Assembly: GCF_000317285.1 (NCBI RefSeq)
Contig: NZ_AJLN01000039.1
Span: forward strand, 1 to 44,535
Direction of reading: 5' to 3'
DNA: 44,535 nt
DNA from: Chlorogloeopsis fritschii PCC 6912
GTDB taxonomy: Bacteria; Cyanobacteriota; Cyanobacteriia; Cyanobacteriales; Nostocaceae
The notes under the pieces are model-generated. The model did no database searches, was not told the origin of the DNA, and saw only the letters and a list, made by a program, of their open reading frames with translations. Position 1 is the stretch's first letter. Every line of letters begins with the position of its first letter. This document shows positions 25,897-33,521 of the stretch, piece after piece. The position numbers were made by a program, and so were the translations under genes.

Positions 25897-26556
25897 ATGA
25901 CATTACAAGGTGTAATTTTAGATATAGATGGGACGCTTGTTTTAAGCAATGATGCTCATGCCGAAGCCTGGGTTGAAGCTTTTAAAAAATTTGGTCATCA
26001 GATCGAGTTTGAACAAGTTCGCCCTATGATTGGCATGGGAGGCGACAAAATAATTCCTAAGTTGGTGCCAGGGCTTTCTAGTGAGGAAGGTGAGGGAAAA
26101 AAACTTGCCGACTACCGCAAAGAACTTTTTCTCAACAAATATGCATCAACTATTACTCCTGCCAATGGAGCACGAGAGCTATTGTTAAAGATGCAGGATG
26201 AAGGTTTAAGGCTAGTTGTAGCCAGTTCAGCGAAAAGTGAAGAACTTTCTGTCTTACTTAAAATTGCTGAAATAGATGATTTGCTTGAGGAAACCACAAC
26301 ATCAAGCGATGCAGACTCTTCTAAGCCAGATCCCGATATTGTCAAAGCAGCTCTGAATAAGTCTCAGTTGCAGCCCGATCGCGTTATCATGCTTGGCGAT
26401 ACTCCATACGATATCGAGTCGGCAAATGCGGTTGGAGTAGATGTAATAGCTTTTCGTTGCGGTGGTTTTGACGATAACCAACTTGCAAAGGCAATTGCCA
26501 TCTATGACGATCCAGCTGAGTTGTTGGCGCAGTACGATCATTCACCCATAAGCTAA
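25897..26556 (+). CDS. HAD-superfamily hydrolase (beta-phosphoglucomutase-like)
   Basis: Soluble phosphatase or mutase of 219 residues. HAD motif I is DIDGTL with nucleophile D9 and acid/base D11. Motif II is the serine of VVASSAKSEE near residue 110. Motif III lysine is in SKPDPDIVKAAL near 145, and motif IV is MLGDTPYDIESA near 168. The helical cap between residues 16 and 85 (AHAEAWVEAFKKFGHQIEF) is of subclass I, as in beta-phosphoglucomutase and phosphoglycolate phosphatase. The substrate cannot be read from the sequence. The gene converges with the acidic-protein gene at 26642, with a shared hairpin terminator between them. Confidence 0.88.
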   Translation: MTLQGVILDIDGTLVLSNDAHAEAWVEAFKKFGHQIEFEQVRPMIGMGGDKIIPKLVPGLSSEEGEGKKLADYRKELFLNKYASTITPANGARELLLKMQDEGLRLVVASSAKSEELSVLLKIAEIDDLLEETTTSSDADSSKPDPDIVKAALNKSQLQPDRVIMLGDTPYDIESANAVGVDVIAFRCGGFDDNQLAKAIAIYDDPAELLAQYDHSPIS

Positions 26557-26595
26557 AAAGGCGATGATTAGGGTTTCTTCCCAATCATCGCTTTA
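26555..26595. terminator. Bidirectional terminator between convergent genes
   Basis: GCGATGATT (26561-26569) and AATCATCGC (26583-26591) form a perfect 9-bp stem. On the minus strand it is followed by a five-T run (AAAAA at 26555-26559 on plus), and on the plus strand by CTTT. It serves the HAD gene and, opposite, the acidic-protein gene. Confidence 0.75.
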
Positions 26596-26641
26596 GTACC
26601 CTTATCACATTCCTGATAAACTTTTCACCCCAGAAATAGAA

Positions 26642-27052
26642 CTATACAGCACCAGGGCCTCTTCCACGTTCGTCGCTCTCCATTGTGAGTTCGCCTTCTT
26701 TGTCTTCGTTTACCTCTGCTAATTCCTCAACCCGATGTGCAGTGTCTGCTTGGGCTTCTTGGCGCGCATCACCTGGTACTTCGTAGTACATTTCTGGTTC
26801 AACAGCGTAGTTATTTAACAAACCTTCTTTATCTACTGTATAACCGTCCGTAGTACGGATGCTGTCGCCGGGATGAGTTTGATCGTCAGTAGACGCACCT
26901 GCTTCTCTTTGCTCTGTAGGTAGTGTTTTATAAAGTTCCCCTTCTCTTTCTTTACGGGCAGCGGTTTCAGCAGGAATTATATGTCTATCGTATTCATCTA
27001 CCTTAGCACGCTCGGAGCTATCTACTGCTTTGTTATAATTTTCATTAGTCAT
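26642..27052 (-). CDS. Small acidic hydrophilic protein, function unknown
   Basis: Protein of 136 residues with no signal peptide or membrane segment. It is rich in Glu, Asp, Thr and Gly and poor in hydrophobic residues (ERAKVDEYDRHIIPAETAAR, ELAEVNEDKEGELTMESDER), so it is probably disordered. The start ATG 27052 has GGAG about 9 bases upstream (AGGAGAACAATAA), a good ribosome-binding site. Composition resembles stress-related hydrophilins, but no family motif is recognised. The gene lies on the same strand as the CAAD gene with a 500-base gap and a terminator-like hairpin between, so it is probably transcribed on its own. Confidence 0.65.
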   Translation of the reverse strand: MTNENYNKAVDSSERAKVDEYDRHIIPAETAARKEREGELYKTLPTEQREAGASTDDQTHPGDSIRTTDGYTVDKEGLLNNYAVEPEMYYEVPGDARQEAQADTAHRVEELAEVNEDKEGELTMESDERGRGPGAV

Positions 27053-27551
27053 AATTTATTGTTCTCCTAAAAAATCTGCTCAAATCAATGTCAATTCGAG
27101 AACTAGATTAGGTTTTTTAGTAATATGAAATCCACTGTCTTAAGGAGTGTTTTAATTACTAAGTTGACTTATTTAATCTATCTTTGGATATACTCTTGAG
27201 TCAAAAATATTATGGTGTAGTTGTTTTTTTATTTTATGTAGCTCTTGTCATTAAGTATTAGAATTTATTTTTTATAAAAAAATACTTATTTATTTTATTT
27301 ATATTAATTAATCTATTAAAAAATTGGTCAGGCATAAATGGTTCATTATACCTGACCTGGAACACTCAACTAAATAAAGATGTGTAAATACAGGAGCTTC
27401 CTTTTAAAGCATTATTTAGTTGCATACAACAGATAATTTGGGAATACCTCTACAGAGAGATAAATTTGTAGAGGTATAGAAGAGCTTTTTGTAAAACTGC
27501 GAGTAATTACAGTTATTAGGGTGAAATAAGAGTTGCTATTTAGACTTCTTA
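27053..27551. other. AT-rich intergenic region with two hairpins
   Basis: About 500 bases between the acidic-protein and CAAD genes. It holds a perfect 10-bp inverted repeat (ATACCTCTAC at 27444-27453, GTAGAGGTAT at 27468-27477) and the terminator-like hairpin at 27318-27357. No open frame worth calling is seen. The part near 27053-27250 presumably carries the promoter of the acidic-protein gene. Confidence 0.5.
27318..27357 (-). terminator. Rho-independent terminator (minus strand)
   Basis: On the minus strand GGTCAGG pairs with CCTGACC and is followed by AATTTTTTAAT. Flanking ATAAT/ATTTAT can lengthen the stem. It would end transcripts coming from the CAAD gene. Confidence 0.6.
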
Positions 27552-27998
27552 CTACCCTAAAAACTGTTTTTTAATTAGATCAATTTCCGCAGCTAGTTCT
27601 TGTCTGGTTGAAGTTTTAACTAGATAACGAAAAGTAAACCAAGCTGCGTAACCAATGCCAATCAACTCAAATAGTGGCTGTGCAAGCGGAATATCGTTCA
27701 CTGCATCCAGCATTGCCAAAATAACTTTGACTGAAACAAGTGCCGCCAAAATCCAAGCTAAAGTGAACAGAGTTTGCTTGTATGTATTAAAAAATCTGTC
27801 TAGATATTCGGGAAAATTCTCAAAAAAGTCTGCGATTATTCTACTAATTTGTTGCCATTGATTTTCAGGCGATCGCGCTGGCGGTAACTTGGGTAAATTT
27901 TGATTATCTGCACCTTCAATTGCAGCTACATCACTTGGTGATGCAGCTATATCACTTGGTGAGGAAATATCACCGTATTGTATTTTTTCAGCTTCCAT
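27552..27998 (-). CDS. CAAD-domain membrane protein (CURT1-like)
   Basis: Protein of 148 residues. The N-terminal half is hydrophilic and contains a repeated AASPSDVA / IAASPSD motif. The C-terminal half is the CAAD domain: an amphipathic helix (ISRIIADFFENFPEYLDRFFNTY), two transmembrane helices (TLFTLAWILAALVSVKVILAML; PLFELIGIGYAAWFTFRYLV) and a final amphipathic helix (RQELAAEIDLIKKQFL). CAAD domains were first described appended to cyanobacterial aminoacyl-tRNA synthetases that they anchor to thylakoids; stand-alone forms belong to the CURT1 group that bends thylakoid membranes. The start ATG 27998 has AGGAG about 7 bases upstream. It is alone in its transcript as far as can be seen. Confidence 0.9.
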   Translation of the reverse strand: MEAEKIQYGDISSPSDIAASPSDVAAIEGADNQNLPKLPPARSPENQWQQISRIIADFFENFPEYLDRFFNTYKQTLFTLAWILAALVSVKVILAMLDAVNDIPLAQPLFELIGIGYAAWFTFRYLVKTSTRQELAAEIDLIKKQFLG

Positions 27999-28330
27999 AA
28001 AAATATCTCCTATTTTTTGTAATAAAAGCTAAATTATCATGAAACAATTTTATTTGTATCACTTAATATTGATATTTCGACATTTGTATGCCTTATTTTC
28101 ATCAAACTTTTGGCATAATGTTTATCTCTATCGTAAGTAATATTGATTCATAGTAAATCCCGTAAACTAAGTAAAAAGCGTCAAGATTTAAAGTATATAA
28201 AATTACAATTAAATTAATATCAAAAAATGACTTTTAAAGTATAAACTAAGCCGAGCTTACACAACATTTGCGTAGACTCGGCTAGAAAATATTTATTTTT
28301 CTTCTAAATGTTGTAAGAATTTTCTTGAGG
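27999..28330. other. AT-rich intergenic region upstream of the CAAD gene
   Basis: About 330 bases. It contains the terminator of the 36-residue gene (28249-28283) and presumably the promoter of the CAAD gene nearer 28000-28150. I see no gene in it. Confidence 0.5.
28249..28283 (-). terminator. Candidate terminator after the 36-residue membrane protein gene
   Basis: The 7-bp inverted repeat AGCCGAG (28249-28255) and CTCGGCT (28277-28283) is followed on the minus strand by TAGTTTATACTTT. It lies about 50 bases after the stop codon at 28331. Confidence 0.5.
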
Positions 28331-28441
28331 TTATTTACGCTTGGTAGTGAATGCTGTAGTAAACATCATCAGTAAACCACTGATAATAATTACAATTGCA
28401 ACTCCCCCCGTTATCAAATCCAAAAGATTACTGTTGTCCAT
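28331..28441 (-). CDS. 36-residue single-span membrane protein
   Basis: Small gene from ATG 28441 to TAA 28331, with AGGA 10 bases before the start. The peptide opens MDNSNLLDLITGG, has one transmembrane helix (GVAIVIIISGLLMMFTTAF) and ends in the basic TTKRK. A negative N terminus and positive C terminus suggest an N-out/C-in helix. Size and shape are those of the low-molecular-mass subunits of photosystems, cytochrome b6f or NDH-1, but I cannot match it to a named one. It is bounded by its own ribosome-binding site and a downstream hairpin, which supports real expression. Confidence 0.7.
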   Translation of the reverse strand: MDNSNLLDLITGGVAIVIIISGLLMMFTTAFTTKRK

Positions 28442-28484
28442 AATTATTTGTCCTGTATCAATAGTCAAATGACGATTGATTAAT

Positions 28485-29621
28485 TTAAAAATCTACTCCA
28501 CGCTTCAGTTCTACACCTTGATTTGCATAGTGCTTATGGCAGTATACCTCAGAGTGAATGCTAGCCAAATCGAAGTATGCAGGTTGATTTTGGCAGCGAC
28601 CGGTAATGATAATTTCAGTGTGAGGGGGTTTGCGGAGTAGGGCTTGAACAATTGGTTCTACAGGGAGTAGTTCCAAGTCAACAGTGGGGTTAAGTTCATC
28701 GAGGATAATTGTTTTGTAAATTCCGGAAGCGATCGCTGTTTTAGCGATTTCCCAACCTCGTTCAGCTTCTACGTAGTCTAATTCTTGTCGGGAGTTGCGC
28801 CAAACAATAGCATCCCTACCACAGCGTTGATGATCCACCACATCTGGATAAGACTGCTGCAAAGCTGCCAGAGCTGCATCTTCTGTGTAGCCAGTACCAC
28901 CTTTAAGCCACTGCATAATTAATACACGGGTGGAGCCTGGATGATTAATTCCCCTACCAATAGCTTGCAAAGCTTTCCCCAAGGCACTAGTAGATTTTCC
29001 TTTGCCTGCACCAGTATAAATTTCGATACCTTCTATTCCCTGGGCTTTGGCGATCGCGTGGTGATGGGGTTTCATTTCCGAGTGCAAATCCGCAATATCG
29101 AGTAACTTTTGCGGCGTACCACGCCCGGTAGCAATAATTTCTAAGTCGTGGGGTTTAGATTTAAGTGTTCGCACTACCTCATCTACTGGCAGCAAACCCA
29201 AATCTAGAACAGGGTTGATTTCATCTAAGACAACAACTGAATACAAACCAGAGGCGATCGCACCTTTTGCTACATCCCAACCCCGTGCCGCCTCATCTTT
29301 GTCAAAAGGCGTAATTTCATCTGGGCCAAAAAATTCTGCTCTACCGGTGCGAACTTGGTCGATTAAATGAGGAAATCCTCGCTGCAAAGCTGTAATAGCT
29401 CCATCTTCATCATAATCTCGTTCTGGCCCTTTTAAAAACCGCAGTAGCAACACACGGTTGGAATAGCTCGGTGTATTTATCCCCAAGCCAATAGAGCGCA
29501 AAACGACTCCTAAAGCAGCTTGGGATTTACCTTTGCCTGCACCATCGTAAACGTGAATTTGTCCTGTAACCCGTTGTTGACGCACTTGCGCTGTACGAAT
29601 CCCGATGCCGTTCCTTGTCAT
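28485..29621 (-). CDS. Tandem CobO/CobA-type ATP:corrinoid adenosyltransferase-like protein
   Basis: P-loop ATPase of 378 residues made of two copies of the CobO-type domain. Copy 1 has GAGKGKSQAALG at 27-38, LLLRFLKGPERD, and VVLDEINPVLDLGLLP. Copy 2 has GAGKGKSTSALGKALQAIGRG near 205-225, LIMQWLKGG, and IILDELNPTVDLELLP. Both keep the P-loop lysine and the Asp-Glu pair after the hydrophobic strand. CobO/BtuR transfers adenosyl to cobalt(I) corrinoids; ordinary members have one domain of about 200 residues. Cyanobacteria mainly make pseudocobalamin, so an adenosylating role is reasonable but the fused form could have another one. No signal or membrane segment. No cobalamin riboswitch is seen upstream. 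Confidence 0.88.
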   Translation of the reverse strand: MTRNGIGIRTAQVRQQRVTGQIHVYDGAGKGKSQAALGVVLRSIGLGINTPSYSNRVLLLRFLKGPERDYDEDGAITALQRGFPHLIDQVRTGRAEFFGPDEITPFDKDEAARGWDVAKGAIASGLYSVVVLDEINPVLDLGLLPVDEVVRTLKSKPHDLEIIATGRGTPQKLLDIADLHSEMKPHHHAIAKAQGIEGIEIYTGAGKGKSTSALGKALQAIGRGINHPGSTRVLIMQWLKGGTGYTEDAALAALQQSYPDVVDHQRCGRDAIVWRNSRQELDYVEAERGWEIAKTAIASGIYKTIILDELNPTVDLELLPVEPIVQALLRKPPHTEIIITGRCQNQPAYFDLASIHSEVYCHKHYANQGVELKRGVDF

Positions 29622-29679
29622 CTCACTAAAAGCTCTAAGAGTAGCAGTCTTTAATCTTACCCAAGGTTTTGTCGAATCA

Positions 29680-29735
29680 GCTAGGGGCTAGGGGCTAGGA
29701 ACTCGGTACTAGGGATTGGGAATTAAGAAATTCTA
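29680..29735. repeat. Short tandem repeat, GCTAGGG type
   Basis: Imperfect heptamers (agctaggggctaggggctagg) followed by related tactagggattggg units. It is the reverse complement of the YAGCCCC family at 25284. Non-coding, upstream of fraC. Confidence 0.6.
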
Positions 29736-29829
29736 GTACCCAATCCCCGATACTTAGAATGATTGCCCTCATCAATTGACTATCTTGCGGCTATACTTTC
29801 TTCAGTCAGATCTGGAAAGTTACTTAGTT

Positions 29830-30375
29830 ATGTTTGATTATCCTATGATTCCCGAAGTTATTCCCTTAGGTGCTATTTTATTTAATTTTTTATTTATATT
29901 GATAGCAATTCCGATAGAGGCATATATTTTAAATAAACGGCTAAAATTTGATAAAAGAACGTCCAGTTACTATGCTATTGCTATTAATTTATTTTCTAAC
30001 GCTATTGGTTGGATTGTCTTTTTCTTTTTAGAACCATTTCTAGCAGTGCAATTAAAATCAGAATTAATTAGTTATATTTTCTTTCATCGTTTTATATCAT
30101 CTAATATTCAGATGATAATTATTTTAACTGCTTTTATAATTTTCTTTAGTACGTTTTTCATAAAAGTTGTATTGTTGAGAGTTTTATTATTATCACTTAC
30201 TGAACTCAAAAAGAGTGAAAGTGAGCCTGTTAATATTAATAAGCGACGTAATTCTCGACAGGACAATAAACTAAAAATACAAAATACGAATTTAGTCACT
30301 GCTGTTTTAATAGCTAACGCGCTAAGTTATAGCGCAATTTCTATTATTTTATTTTTAATTCCAAGACAAGTATAG
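29830..30375 (+). CDS. fraC: Filament integrity protein FraC
   Basis: Integral membrane protein of the cell-cell septum, needed with FraD for filament integrity, septal nanopores and intercellular molecular exchange in Anabaena. The start is taken as ATG 29830, giving 181 residues close to the 179 of Anabaena FraC; an upstream TTG at 29776 would add 18 residues with no support. Sequence: four hydrophobic segments (PLGAILFNFLFILIAIPIEAYIL; YAIAINLFSNAIGWIVFFFL; IIILTAFIIFFSTFFIKVVLL; AVLIANALSYSAISIILFLI) with a basic loop (KRRNSRQDNK) before the last. The motif NKRLKFDKRTSSYYAIAINL is characteristic. It is the first gene of fraC-fraD-fraE, with fraD starting 27 bases after its stop. Confidence 0.86.
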   Translation: MFDYPMIPEVIPLGAILFNFLFILIAIPIEAYILNKRLKFDKRTSSYYAIAINLFSNAIGWIVFFFLEPFLAVQLKSELISYIFFHRFISSNIQMIIILTAFIIFFSTFFIKVVLLRVLLLSLTELKKSESEPVNINKRRNSRQDNKLKIQNTNLVTAVLIANALSYSAISIILFLIPRQV

Positions 30376-30401
30376 AAAATTAATAGTGTAGAGGTTAAAG
30401 T

Positions 30402-31421
30402 ATGCAAGTAATTAAAGATGCATTCGGCATATTTAATGTGTTTGGGGATGTTTACGAAAGAATTAGAAAGATTTTAATTCCTCCAAAAGCTTATTCCTGG
30501 CAAACCTTAATTTATTTAAGTATTTTCTCTTTGTTGATGTCATCGCTATCTAGTGGTTTAGTCAGGGATATAATTGCTTTTTGTGGTTGGTTATTTTTAA
30601 TCGCGGGTACTGCTTGGTATACAACTGATAATCCTTTACTCATCCCTGGTACTAATATGCCTGTTGGTGCATTAATCACGGGATTCTTAGTTAGTGCTTT
30701 TGCCTTTAGACAACAAGAAGATGTAATTACAACAAATACAATTGTTTTTTGGCCAACAATTTCCGCGTTAATCACTGCTATTCCAGAATTTTTTGAAGGA
30801 ACAGGAACTGATGTAAATCCTCAGATTCCAAAGCTAGAAGACCGTCAAAAAATAATTATTTTAATTGCTAGTAGTATGGTACTTAGTTGCTGCTTGCAAT
30901 TTACATTTGTAGTCAATAAATGGTATCAAGAATATCCTAGTTTAAAGAAAGATAATTTTCAGCGCACCTTTGTTGTCAAATTAGTACCCTCAAGTGAAAC
31001 TTCGCAAAATGGGGCTATAATTTTAGATAAACTTGAGCCAAGACTTGTACAGCAAATTGCTGAAAGACCTTGGTCGGAAGTGGAGCAATGGTTACTAGAA
31101 GCAAGACAAAGAGTTGGCAATTTAGGCAGGCAAGTTATAGAAGCTAACTTACGTGAGTATGAAGAAAGGTCTTTATGGCGAGTTGAACCTCGTATATATA
31201 ATCTTAAATCTGGATATAAATTAGATTTACTCAGTATTTGGAGTGGCCCTTCTTCAAGCGGAAGTGGATATTATCGGATCAAAACTTGTCGCATTGAACC
31301 AATCGCCAAGTCTAACAACACCATTGTTCGTGGCAAAACAGATGGCAAATCAGTCATAGCGGAATTTAATTGCGATCCAGTAAGCAAGCTTTTTGTGGGG
31401 CAACCACCAGAGCCACAATGA
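30402..31421 (+). CDS. fraD: Septal junction protein FraD
   Basis: Septum-located membrane protein, component of septal junctions in heterocyst-forming cyanobacteria. It is 339 residues long, against 343 in Anabaena. An N-terminal cytoplasmic segment (about 1-35) is followed by four to five transmembrane helices (LIYLSIFSLLMSSLSSGLV; IIAFCGWLFLIAGTAW; PVGALITGFLVSAFAF; IIILIASSMVLSCCLQFTFVV) and a large periplasmic domain from about residue 180 (RTFVVKLVPSSE, ERPWSEVEQWLLEARQRVG, SLWRVEPRIYNLKSGYKLDLL). The latter is the part that in FraD builds the plug end of the junction. It follows fraC closely, and fraE comes 236 bases after it, the gap being filled with repeats. Confidence 0.9.
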   Translation: MQVIKDAFGIFNVFGDVYERIRKILIPPKAYSWQTLIYLSIFSLLMSSLSSGLVRDIIAFCGWLFLIAGTAWYTTDNPLLIPGTNMPVGALITGFLVSAFAFRQQEDVITTNTIVFWPTISALITAIPEFFEGTGTDVNPQIPKLEDRQKIIILIASSMVLSCCLQFTFVVNKWYQEYPSLKKDNFQRTFVVKLVPSSETSQNGAIILDKLEPRLVQQIAERPWSEVEQWLLEARQRVGNLGRQVIEANLREYEERSLWRVEPRIYNLKSGYKLDLLSIWSGPSSSGSGYYRIKTCRIEPIAKSNNTIVRGKTDGKSVIAEFNCDPVSKLFVGQPPEPQ

Positions 31422-31657
31422 TGAGGGAGAGTGGAAAAGACAAGGGGAGGGGGAGAGGAGCCAGCCGCGTGGGCGGGTTTCCCGACTTGGGCAGACTGGT
31501 GTTGGGGGACAAGCAAGGGAGCTTCAGGAGCACCAGGGGCACCATGAGAACAACCAACCACAACCACTAACTACTAACCACTATCAAATGACTATTGACT
31601 AATGACAAATGACTCATTACAAATGATTCATCACTATTGACTAATGGCTAAATAGCA
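31422..31657. repeat. Repeat-filled gap between fraD and fraE
   Basis: A purine-rich stretch (aggggagggggagag) is followed by an isolated GGGCGGGTTTCCCG half-palindrome near 31473. From about 31555 there are tandem CTAACTACTAACCACTA and TGACTAATGACAAATGACT units. Frames across it on both strands are accidental. It may separate fraE translation from fraCD. Confidence 0.6.
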
Positions 31658-32437
31658 ATGAATTTCGGCAGAATTTCTGTAATAGCAATGAATGTGTTCA
31701 AGGAAGTAATACGCGATCGCATTCTATTTATTATCGGCTTTTACATTCTCATACTTGCTGCTGCTATTGGTCTGCTTCCCGAAATTGCCGCCAGTACGGA
31801 GAATAAAATTTTTCTAGATTTTGGTTTGGCAACGGCAAATGTCCTTGGTTTAGTGGTGGCTGTTTTTGTTGGTACAGGACTAATTAATAAAGAAATCGAG
31901 AAGCGTACAATTTTGGTGTTGATGGCTAAACCGATCGCCCGCAGCGAATTTATTATTGGTAAATATTTAGGGTTAGTGACAGTACTTGCTGTTCTCACGG
32001 CTGCAATGACTGCTATTTACCTGGGATTTTTACAATTTGACAAAATAGATTATTCCACAAATAGTCTTTTGATTGCTGCATTTTTCCAATTTTTACAGTT
32101 GTCTTTAATCGCTGCTGTCGCAATTACCTTGGGCGTGTTTACTAGTTCTCTATTAGCGACGGCTTTAACCTTTTTTGTTTATTTAACGGGGAATATTACT
32201 CAAGATTTATTACAATTTGCTCGTTTGGGGCAAAATCCAGGTATTCAACGTCTTACTCAAGCTTTGTATCTGATCTTGCCAGATTTATCTCGATTAGATC
32301 TAAAAAATGATGCTATTTATGGATTAGAGGCATTACCTAACTCAATGGTTCTGGTTGGACATACTGTTTACGGGTTCGTTTACAGTTTGATGTTGCTGGC
32401 GATCGCTATATTTATCTTTTCGCAACGAGAGTTTTGA
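31658..32437 (+). CDS. fraE: ABC transporter permease FraE
   Basis: ABC-2 type permease of 259 residues, third gene of the fraC-fraD-fraE operon; in Anabaena its loss hampers diazotrophic growth and heterocyst function. Six hydrophobic segments are visible (ILFIIGFYILILAAAIGLLP; VLGLVVAVFVGTGLI; YLGLVTVLAVLTAAMTAIYL; LQLSLIAAVAITLGVFTSSLLATALTFFVYL; VYGFVYSLMLLAIAIFIF). The first cytoplasmic loop has NKEIEKRTILVLMAKPIARSEFIIGKYLG, the typical ABC-2 coupling region. No ATPase is encoded beside it, so the cognate ATPase must be elsewhere. No strong ribosome-binding site precedes ATG 31658. Confidence 0.85.
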   Translation: MNFGRISVIAMNVFKEVIRDRILFIIGFYILILAAAIGLLPEIAASTENKIFLDFGLATANVLGLVVAVFVGTGLINKEIEKRTILVLMAKPIARSEFIIGKYLGLVTVLAVLTAAMTAIYLGFLQFDKIDYSTNSLLIAAFFQFLQLSLIAAVAITLGVFTSSLLATALTFFVYLTGNITQDLLQFARLGQNPGIQRLTQALYLILPDLSRLDLKNDAIYGLEALPNSMVLVGHTVYGFVYSLMLLAIAIFIFSQREF

Positions 32438-32446
32438 TTATTAAGC

Positions 32447-32512
32447 GTAAGGTGGGCACTGCCACAACGTAAAAATAAGGATTTGAGAAAAATTAGGTAG
32501 TGCCCACCCTAC
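32447..32512. repeat. MITE-like palindrome (GTGGGCACT family)
   Basis: The ends GTAAGGTGGGCACTGCC (32447-32463) and GGTAGTGCCCACCCTAC (32496-32512) are inverted repeats of 17 bases with two mismatches, 66 bases overall. It begins ten bases after the fraE stop, so it may double as the operon's transcript end. Confidence 0.7.
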
Positions 32513-32549
32513 AAACATTGCTCAAATAGAATTTTTGAGTCTAAGTTCT

Positions 32550-33212
32550 CTAAATAAATGCTATGTGATGTTGGTGAATTGTGCCATCAGGCATAATAGT
32601 TTCATACAATTTTGCATTCTTGAGATTAGCGTTTTCAATATTTGCTTCACTTAAGTTTGCTGCTATTAAATTTGCCCATCTTAGATCCGCACCTGTTAAA
32701 TTAGCTTGATTGAAATTTGCTTCTATTAACATTGCTCCACATAGCTCTGCGTCTGTAAAATTTGCTCTTGTTAAGTTAGCTTCAATCAGTGATGCTTCAA
32801 TTAACATAGCTGAACTCAAATCTGCTTCTCTTAAATCAACACCACACAAAGAAGCACCCCAAAGTTTGCTGCCGCTTAATTTTGCCTGCCATAAAAAAGC
32901 GCCACACAAATCTGCCTGTCTTAAATCGGCTTCACTCAAATTCGCTTGAGATAAATTTGCTTCTCGTAAATTTGCTGCTCTTAAATTCGCTTGAGATAAA
33001 TTTGCTTCTCGTAAATTTGCACCAGTCAAAATAGCCCCACTGAGATTTGCACCACGTAAATCTGCTCCAATAAAGTTTATTCCACTCAAATCAACTTCTC
33101 TAAGGTCAATACCACTTAAATTACATCCACTGAAGTCTCTACCTCCAGAATTTTTATTTGTGATTTGACTTAAAGGACTAAGACTTTTTTGCTTCTCAGT
33201 ATGATTTTTCAT
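32550..33212 (-). CDS. Pentapeptide-repeat protein
   Basis: Protein of 220 residues. The start is ATG 33212 because AGG lies 8 bases upstream; a longer frame to 33299 exists but adds 29 residues without support. After about 40 hydrophilic residues come some 28 consecutive A(N/D)LXX pentapeptides (REVDLSGINFIGADLRGANL, SEADLRQADLCGAFLWQAKL, TGADLRWANLIAANLSEANI), which build a right-handed square beta helix. The N-terminal part has no domain I recognise. Pentapeptide proteins are very common in cyanobacteria and mostly of unknown role; some inhibit DNA gyrase, but nothing here points to that. No signal peptide is seen. Confidence 0.9.
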   Translation of the reverse strand: MKNHTEKQKSLSPLSQITNKNSGGRDFSGCNLSGIDLREVDLSGINFIGADLRGANLSGAILTGANLREANLSQANLRAANLREANLSQANLSEADLRQADLCGAFLWQAKLSGSKLWGASLCGVDLREADLSSAMLIEASLIEANLTRANFTDAELCGAMLIEANFNQANLTGADLRWANLIAANLSEANIENANLKNAKLYETIMPDGTIHQHHIAFI

Positions 33213-33521
33213 TTTATTTACCTGTATCTGTACTTTGTAAAGTTTCTTAAATTTCAACCCGATACCCTCTGTATTTTGAGAGTACACCTCCCGGATCAAA
33301 AAACAGGGGCACTAATTGAGAATATTTGGAAAAAATTCGGACTTAAATTGTGAATCCATTCAAAATACGTCACTAATCGAGTATTTCATGTCAAAAGCTG
33401 CTGATAATCATCAGAAAAAATTAATAACTGAAAACATTTAATTTTATTAGTATTCTCAGCTACGGAAATTTTATTTTTGATTTGTATACTAATTAAATAT
33501 TGATTAATTAGTAATAAATAC
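33213..33521. other. Intergenic region, AT-rich, nothing recognised
   Basis: About 310 bases between the pentapeptide gene and the DUF981 gene. It is AT-rich with no repeat array, and no frame with a start and ribosome-binding site. It should contain the promoter of the pentapeptide gene near 33250-33330. Confidence 0.5.

Noticed and set aside
29622-29775. Cobalamin riboswitch upstream of the CobO-like gene
   Set aside because: No B12-box-like sequence or suitable structure was seen; the stretch is tandem repeat.
29640-29830. NtcA-type site (GTA-N8-TAC) upstream of fraC
   Set aside because: GTA and TAC triplets occur but with 12 bases between them; spacing does not fit.
31271-31602. Several open frames on both strands over the fraD end and the fraD-fraE gap
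   Set aside because: They depend on purine-rich tandem repeats and overlap the fraD coding region.
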